Below are positions 59,111-64,000 of a stretch of DNA of 64,000 nt, piece after piece. Positions within the stretch are counted from its first letter, which is position 1. Each line of letters opens with the position of its first letter. This DNA comes from Myrica gale. Lineage: Eukaryota > Streptophyta > Magnoliopsida > Fagales > Myricaceae. The notes under the pieces are model-generated. The model was given only the letters and a program-made list of their open reading frames with translations, did no database searches and was not told the origin of the DNA. Made by a program: the position numbers and the translations under genes. The stretch lies in assembly GCA_963930655.1 (NCBI GenBank), contig OZ005617.1, forward strand, positions 932,501 through 996,500, read 5' to 3'.

Positions 59111-61659
59111 TGAAACAACAATCAATCATTCTGATGGGCATAGGAATTACAGATCACATGGCCAATCAGAAGTCAAAAAACTTAGGGAGCCCACCTTATC
59201 CTCTCATTGTCTCAGCATACAGGTAATTAAACTAATTTAAAACAAAAATAAAACAAAGTGGGTTTTCGTCTCTCCACAATACATGAGATATATTAATAAG
59301 TTATGGAAGCGATTAAGTATCAGCTCTTTACACTCAATTTCCCTTTTTGCTTGCTGTCTACGATCATGACTCGAAATGTGGACGAGATATCAAAATCTGG
59401 CACATGGGTGTTGGCCGGTCACTTGGGTGCTTGCCACCTACCAAAAACTAGTTTATTGCATGGGGGAATAAAACTCTGCAAAAATGTTGGAAATAATGGA
59501 GTCCTGTGTGTTGGATGTTGTGTAGCTCGTTTCTAAGGTTGCTTGTCTGTCTCTCCTTCTGTCCATCACGAGCCGCGCGGACCACCTCAAATTATATGGT
59601 TATGATCTGTTCGGTTGTGCTTTCAACATCCGAGCAAGGTTTTTCAAATCAGTGCAGTGGAATCTCAGTTATTAACTCGTGCAGCCACTGGAAGCCGGAC
59701 ATTCCAAAGATGTTCTATAATTTGAATTGTCAACCATGAAGTACTGAGTATAATGTTAAGAATTTACCAAAAACTCTCTTCTCCTACTTGGAGGCAACCA
59801 GAGAGCTAGCTAGGGGTTAGGTAAGATCGGCTTTTGGGTAATTTTTGTGTTTTTCCTCTTCCCTCTGAACGTTAGCTCTCCCTTTCAAACCAGTCTATTC
59901 CATGATCCATCCAAACCGGCCTCTAGATGCTATCTCTATCTTGGTCCGTGGAGGTAACGTCCTTATAAAAATCAGATAGATTGCTCCTTAATTACCTCAT
60001 GCAGCTATGTCTAACGAGATAGCTAGGCTGCAGTTCGGTGGTTGTTTCTGATCATGTATAGAGGTTGACTCGAGAAGGCCTGTAAGGATCAGGAAAATGC
60101 CTGTCAAAGTTTAGTACTTTATAAATTAGTGTTATTGTTTTTGTCTTAAAAACTTTTTCTTTTAGATGACAAGAGACAATCTGTCCTATCTCATGCATCA
60201 GATTTAGATGAACCTGATCTAATTTGGTCACATTAGAGGGCTTAAAACCACGACAAACCATAGACATGTGTAACGGCCATTTGCCACACGCATCATTTAA
60301 GTCGTTAGTTTTGTTGTTGTGAGAGTGAAACCAAGATCATCCAGACTGATGTAATCCTGACCAACTCATTCACACTCTGACATGCATCTAATTAAACACA
60401 TTTCTTACTATACTAACTGGCAAATTGTGAATTTCGGCGGGTCAACTGTATTTAATATCTTTTCTATTTCCTTTGTTTCATTATCCTCTACACACATATC
60501 CAAAAGATAATTAAGTAGACTGAGAAGTTGATAAGTTCTTCACTGAGTAGTGAACGAAAGGATTTAACATCTTTAATTTCTAATGAATTTATGACTGCAT
60601 TTTGTTAGACATATATTCTCATAAAAAAGCGAATAAACAGATTAAAACTACAGTATCCTTTTAATTACTTGGAGATTAACATCCGGAGAAACCAATGCAA
60701 TAATATCAATTTCTTATCATGAAGAAACGACATCGCTCAAAAAGTAACAGCTTTAGTACCAGGTACACCTCACAATGCATGGCAGATTATTATTAGGTTT
60801 TTGGCAGATAACTAAGCAACATTTCGAAGGTCAACATCTCATTAGGCCGTACAGAAAAAGCACTGCGGGATGACTTTGTGGCATCTATGGATTGCATTGG
60901 ATGCCAGACTGATAGATAAATTGATGCGGTTCGGAAAATCTGGGTCTCCCTTCTTTCTGTCTGTTAGCTTTTTCTTCTCTTTTTGCCTTGCTTTCCAACA
61001 TATGCACCATATGTCACCCGGGGAGTTAACACTGATTAGGCGGAATCATGTGAGGCAGCAAAGCAAAAGGGACTTTAGTTGATGAAGATAAAAAAAGGAA
61101 ATTAGAGCCCAATGTCTCACCTAATTTGGAGGTTTGCCGGTTCTAATCACTCTACATAGTAATATTTAGGACAGACTCATCATCGGATTGCTTCAATAGA
61201 AGGCGATTCGGGACTGTATAGATTATAAGAGGCACACATGTATTGGGTTTGATTCTCAACAAAGATCAAATCGAAGTCAACTTAAGTGGAGAGCTGTGGA
61301 TGCGATAGGTCTCATGTTACTCTCTTCAAAGTTTGCGTATACCTTAGGTAGATTCTTTTCATGTGAATCTCTCATTCAAAAAATTTCTCTTACAAAAAAA
61401 AATAATATTTGTGAAAGAAAGAAATTAGGAAAAAAAAAGAAAAAAAAAGGAGGGGGTGGCGTTGAATACTCTTGAAAGTGTTCAATGTCATGCTAGGATA
61501 ATTACAAGTTTCAGAAAAATACAACATGCAGATCGATTTAGGTTTGGTACGATACTTATAAACGAATCTCATCAAAACTTAACTAACCCGAAGAGACGTA
61601 CAATTTTACTGCGTTGGAGAACATTAATGACAATAATTATCAGATTTGGTGCCTTAATC
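59111..61659. other. Block-duplicated non-coding DNA and edge of the HIPP duplication
   Basis: 59111-60060 matches 46525-47460 and 60470-60790 matches 48035-48090 plus 49995-50360. Beyond about 60800 the similarity stops, which marks the right edge of the duplicated block. 60800-61659 shows no recognisable gene. Confidence 0.6.
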
Positions 61660-61662
61660 AAT

Positions 61663-63626
61663 CACTACAAAAAAAAAGCACCTATAGCCGCGGTCACTGT
61701 AGCGGCGGTCACCAAAACCGCCGCTACAAGGTGTTTTTTAGCGGCATTTTTAGGAAATCGCGGCTAAAGGGGGTCTATAGCCGCGGTTTGTGACCGCGGC
61801 TACAGAAAACCGCAGCTAGATACCCCCTTTAGCCGCGGTCTCTGTAGCCGCGGTCACTGACCGCGGCGATAGACCCCCAATAGTCACGGTTCTGAATAAA
61901 CCGCGGCTATATGTCAGTGCCTACAGCGGCGGTTTTGACACAACCGCTGCTATAGGTATATGTGCAAAAAAAATAAAAAAATTATTATTTATATGTTAAT
62001 AATTATTTTATGGATTATTTTAAGCCTTTTAGTACATAACTTTATATTGTCATGTGTCTAACAAATTTTATTTTGAGAGACTTACTTAATAAAATGCATA
62101 ATTAAAAAGAGTGTTATGAAAATTGAAGTTATTATATGAAGTTAGAGAGTGTTATAAACATGTGTCGGTTTTTTGGCCATAACTTTGGCTACGAGTGTCA
62201 GATTTGCGCCCGTGACCCCAATTCGGAAAGATCTTTTCGGCGCGCACGTCGTGGCGACCCAGCTATGCTTCGGTGCATCTCGTTTCGAGCCCAAAATCCA
62301 CTGTTTTCCTTCTCGAATCCCCATTTTTAATTATTTTTCACCATTTTGAACCCGATTTGGGCCAGATTTTTGGCGCTGGTTTTATTTCTTTCCGTATTTT
62401 GTTTTGGTAAGAATTTTAGAGTTTTGCTATTTTTGGTAAAATTCGAGGAAAGGGTCGTTTTCAGCGCCAAAATTTAGGCCTACAGAATAATCTCTATTCT
62501 GTTCGGCGTCACGTCACCTACTTAATAAAATATGAAGTTAGAGAGAGTGCTATGAACATTAAAGTTTTTGCATGATGTATTTGAAAGTATACCAACATTA
62601 TTACTATCGATTTGTTTTAATTAAAATTATTACACTACTTTTAAAAAAAGTATTAAATAATATGTTATGTATTTAATACTAAATATAAAGGTTTTCAAGT
62701 ATTATTATAATTTACAACTGCTTTTAATTTATTAAAAATATATAACTACAAAATATAAAATTATTATTAAAAAAAACTACAATTAAAAAAAACTTATAGT
62801 GAAATATCAAAACGGTTTCCCTACCTAAAACGCTGTCGTTCGGCCCGTTCCCCCCACCTCCCCCTCCCCTTTTTTAAAAGTCACCCCCCACGCCCTAAAA
62901 CTCTAAAATTTCCCCTCCCCGCGCGCGCCCTAAAACGCGAAATTCACATCTCATCCTCTCCGTCTCCCGTGATTCCGGCCTCGATAGGGGTTCTCTCCGA
63001 CCTCTGTTGCAAACTTCTCTCACATACCTTTCTCCCAAACTTCTTTCGCAGATCTCTTTCTCTCTGCCTTCTTCTTTTGGGCACCTTTCTCTGTCATCCA
63101 GCTCAGCACCCTCCTCCCTCCTCATCTTTCTCCATTTCTGGCATTGCTGTGGAGCACATCCACCATTGATCTACAACTCATCGAAGTAAGCTCCTTTCCT
63201 TTTCTTTTTCTGCTGCGTTGGGAGTCAATATGGGGTTATGAGAGCGGAAAGTTGTCTGGGAACTGGTGTTTTTTTTTTGTGCCCAATTCATTTCTCTAAT
63301 TTGCTGTTGGCTATTTTCTGTGATGCGTGTTTTCATTTTTTCTGTTGGCGAGATAGAGGGAAGTGAGGCGCCCTGTGCTCCAGTTGGTTCCGTAGACTAC
63401 TTACGGTTTTTTTCTTCGCCACTTCCAGTGACCTATTTCTTGTATAAGCTCGCAATTAACTGATTTCGCTCTTCTGCTTGCAATTTCCAATTTCCTTCCT
63501 TCTTTCCCTTTTGTCTTTTCCATAGCAACGAAGAAAAAAATGGCCGTTATAGGTCGGTTTTCCTACTATAGTCTTTTCCTACTTACGGTTTTCGACCGCC
63601 GCTATAGGTCGGTTTTTTTTGTAGTG
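61663..63626. mobile_element. CACTA (En/Spm) non-autonomous element with 3-bp TSD
   Basis: The element begins CACTACAAAAAAAAAG and ends TTTTTTTTGTAGTG. It is flanked by AAT on both sides (61660-61662 and 63627-63629), the 3-bp duplication of CACTA elements. Subterminal arrays of TAGCCGCGG / CCGCGGCTA motifs fill 61680-61960, with GCCGCTATAGG near 63540-63610. 1964 bp with no transposase. The middle (62140-63470) includes a GC-rich, pyrimidine-rich stretch like a plant promoter and 5' UTR, possibly captured host DNA or the element's own transposase promoter. Confidence 0.88.
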
Positions 63627-63629
63627 AAT

Positions 63630-64000
63630 TTGTGGTCTCTTTGGGGTTAAATTTGAAATGGAACTTTAAACAACTTTTCTACGGACAAAAAAATCGGCCT
63701 ACTCAATTCAAGAGAGCGATTGAAAGGGCAGAGATCCATATCAAACACTCTTCCTGAGCAATGGCGGAATCAGGATTCAATAGGAAGGGGGACAAACTCC
63801 TAAAGAAAGACAACATCAAGTTGAGTTCAAATAGTTGCACCAACTAAAGAATCTTGTACATATTAAGATTGAGGGGATAATGATCCTTATAAATCTATCA
63901 GGCCACTAATTTACTGTTGCTTACACAACACATGAACTATTATTGACAAACAAGAGCCATACTTCAGCTTACAAACGAGGAAACGCAAAAGGTGGAATTT
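63630..64000. other. Flank of the CACTA element with start of a CAATGGCGGA-type element
   Basis: From 63759 the sequence CAATGGCGGAATCAGGA begins another member of the hAT family seen at 48092 and 51418. It runs off the window. No gene. Confidence 0.45.

Noticed and set aside
62895-63463. Several 60-76 codon frames in the CACTA core
   Set aside because: Low-complexity Ser/Leu/Phe or Arg/Glu frames from pyrimidine-rich DNA; both strands open for the same compositional reason.

Overview
The window is nuclear DNA of a flowering plant, almost certainly a eudicot. The genes have many GT-AG introns, the intergenic DNA is AT-rich, and plant-type hAT, MULE, CACTA, LINE and Gypsy pieces are frequent. 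I cannot name the species. Identity statements are by-eye comparisons inside the window; family names are from memory of plant proteins.

Layout. (1) 1-20167 is a tandem array of ABCC3/MRP3-type ABC transporter genes, all on +. Copy A is cut by the window edge and its 3' part looks sound. Copy B lacks its first half and has a 49-bp deletion in NBD2. Copy C (10981-16997) is complete with ten exons and about 1506 aa. Copy D has only its last two exons, joined to a Gypsy-type retrotransposon fossil. Relics of the ABCC upstream region at about 5990-10180 and 18060-18350 suggest that at least one more copy was lost. (2) 21235-29365 is a 14-exon gene for a plastid DUF21/CBS/CorC-type protein, the MGR8/MGR9 (At3g13070/At1g55930) type of magnesium transporter. 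It converges with a small intronless conserved gene on the minus strand (29468-29842). (3) 31300-60800 is a segmentally duplicated cluster of small HMA-domain genes (HIPPs) of the clade to which the rice Pik-HMA targets belong. There are six recognisable copies and two relics. They are arranged as divergent pairs (minus then plus) that have been copied in blocks. The three minus copies (H1, H3, H5) are intact and end in the CaaX box CTIM. The three plus copies (H2, H4, H6) each carry a different lesion. H3 has gained a 61-codon Cys/Pro-rich tandem repeat. An intronless ARM-repeat gene with one frameshift sits between H1 and H2. (4) 48-64 kb is rich in DNA transposons, several with clean target-site duplications: hAT 48092-49994 with a second hAT nested inside, hAT-like 50714-52615, MULE 58255-59101 and CACTA 61663-63626.

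The duplicated HIPP blocks give pre-insertion sites for several transposons, so insertions and duplications can be put in order. The most interesting system is the HIPP cluster: a fast-evolving set of candidate effector-target metal-binding proteins in which one orientation class is kept and the other is decaying.
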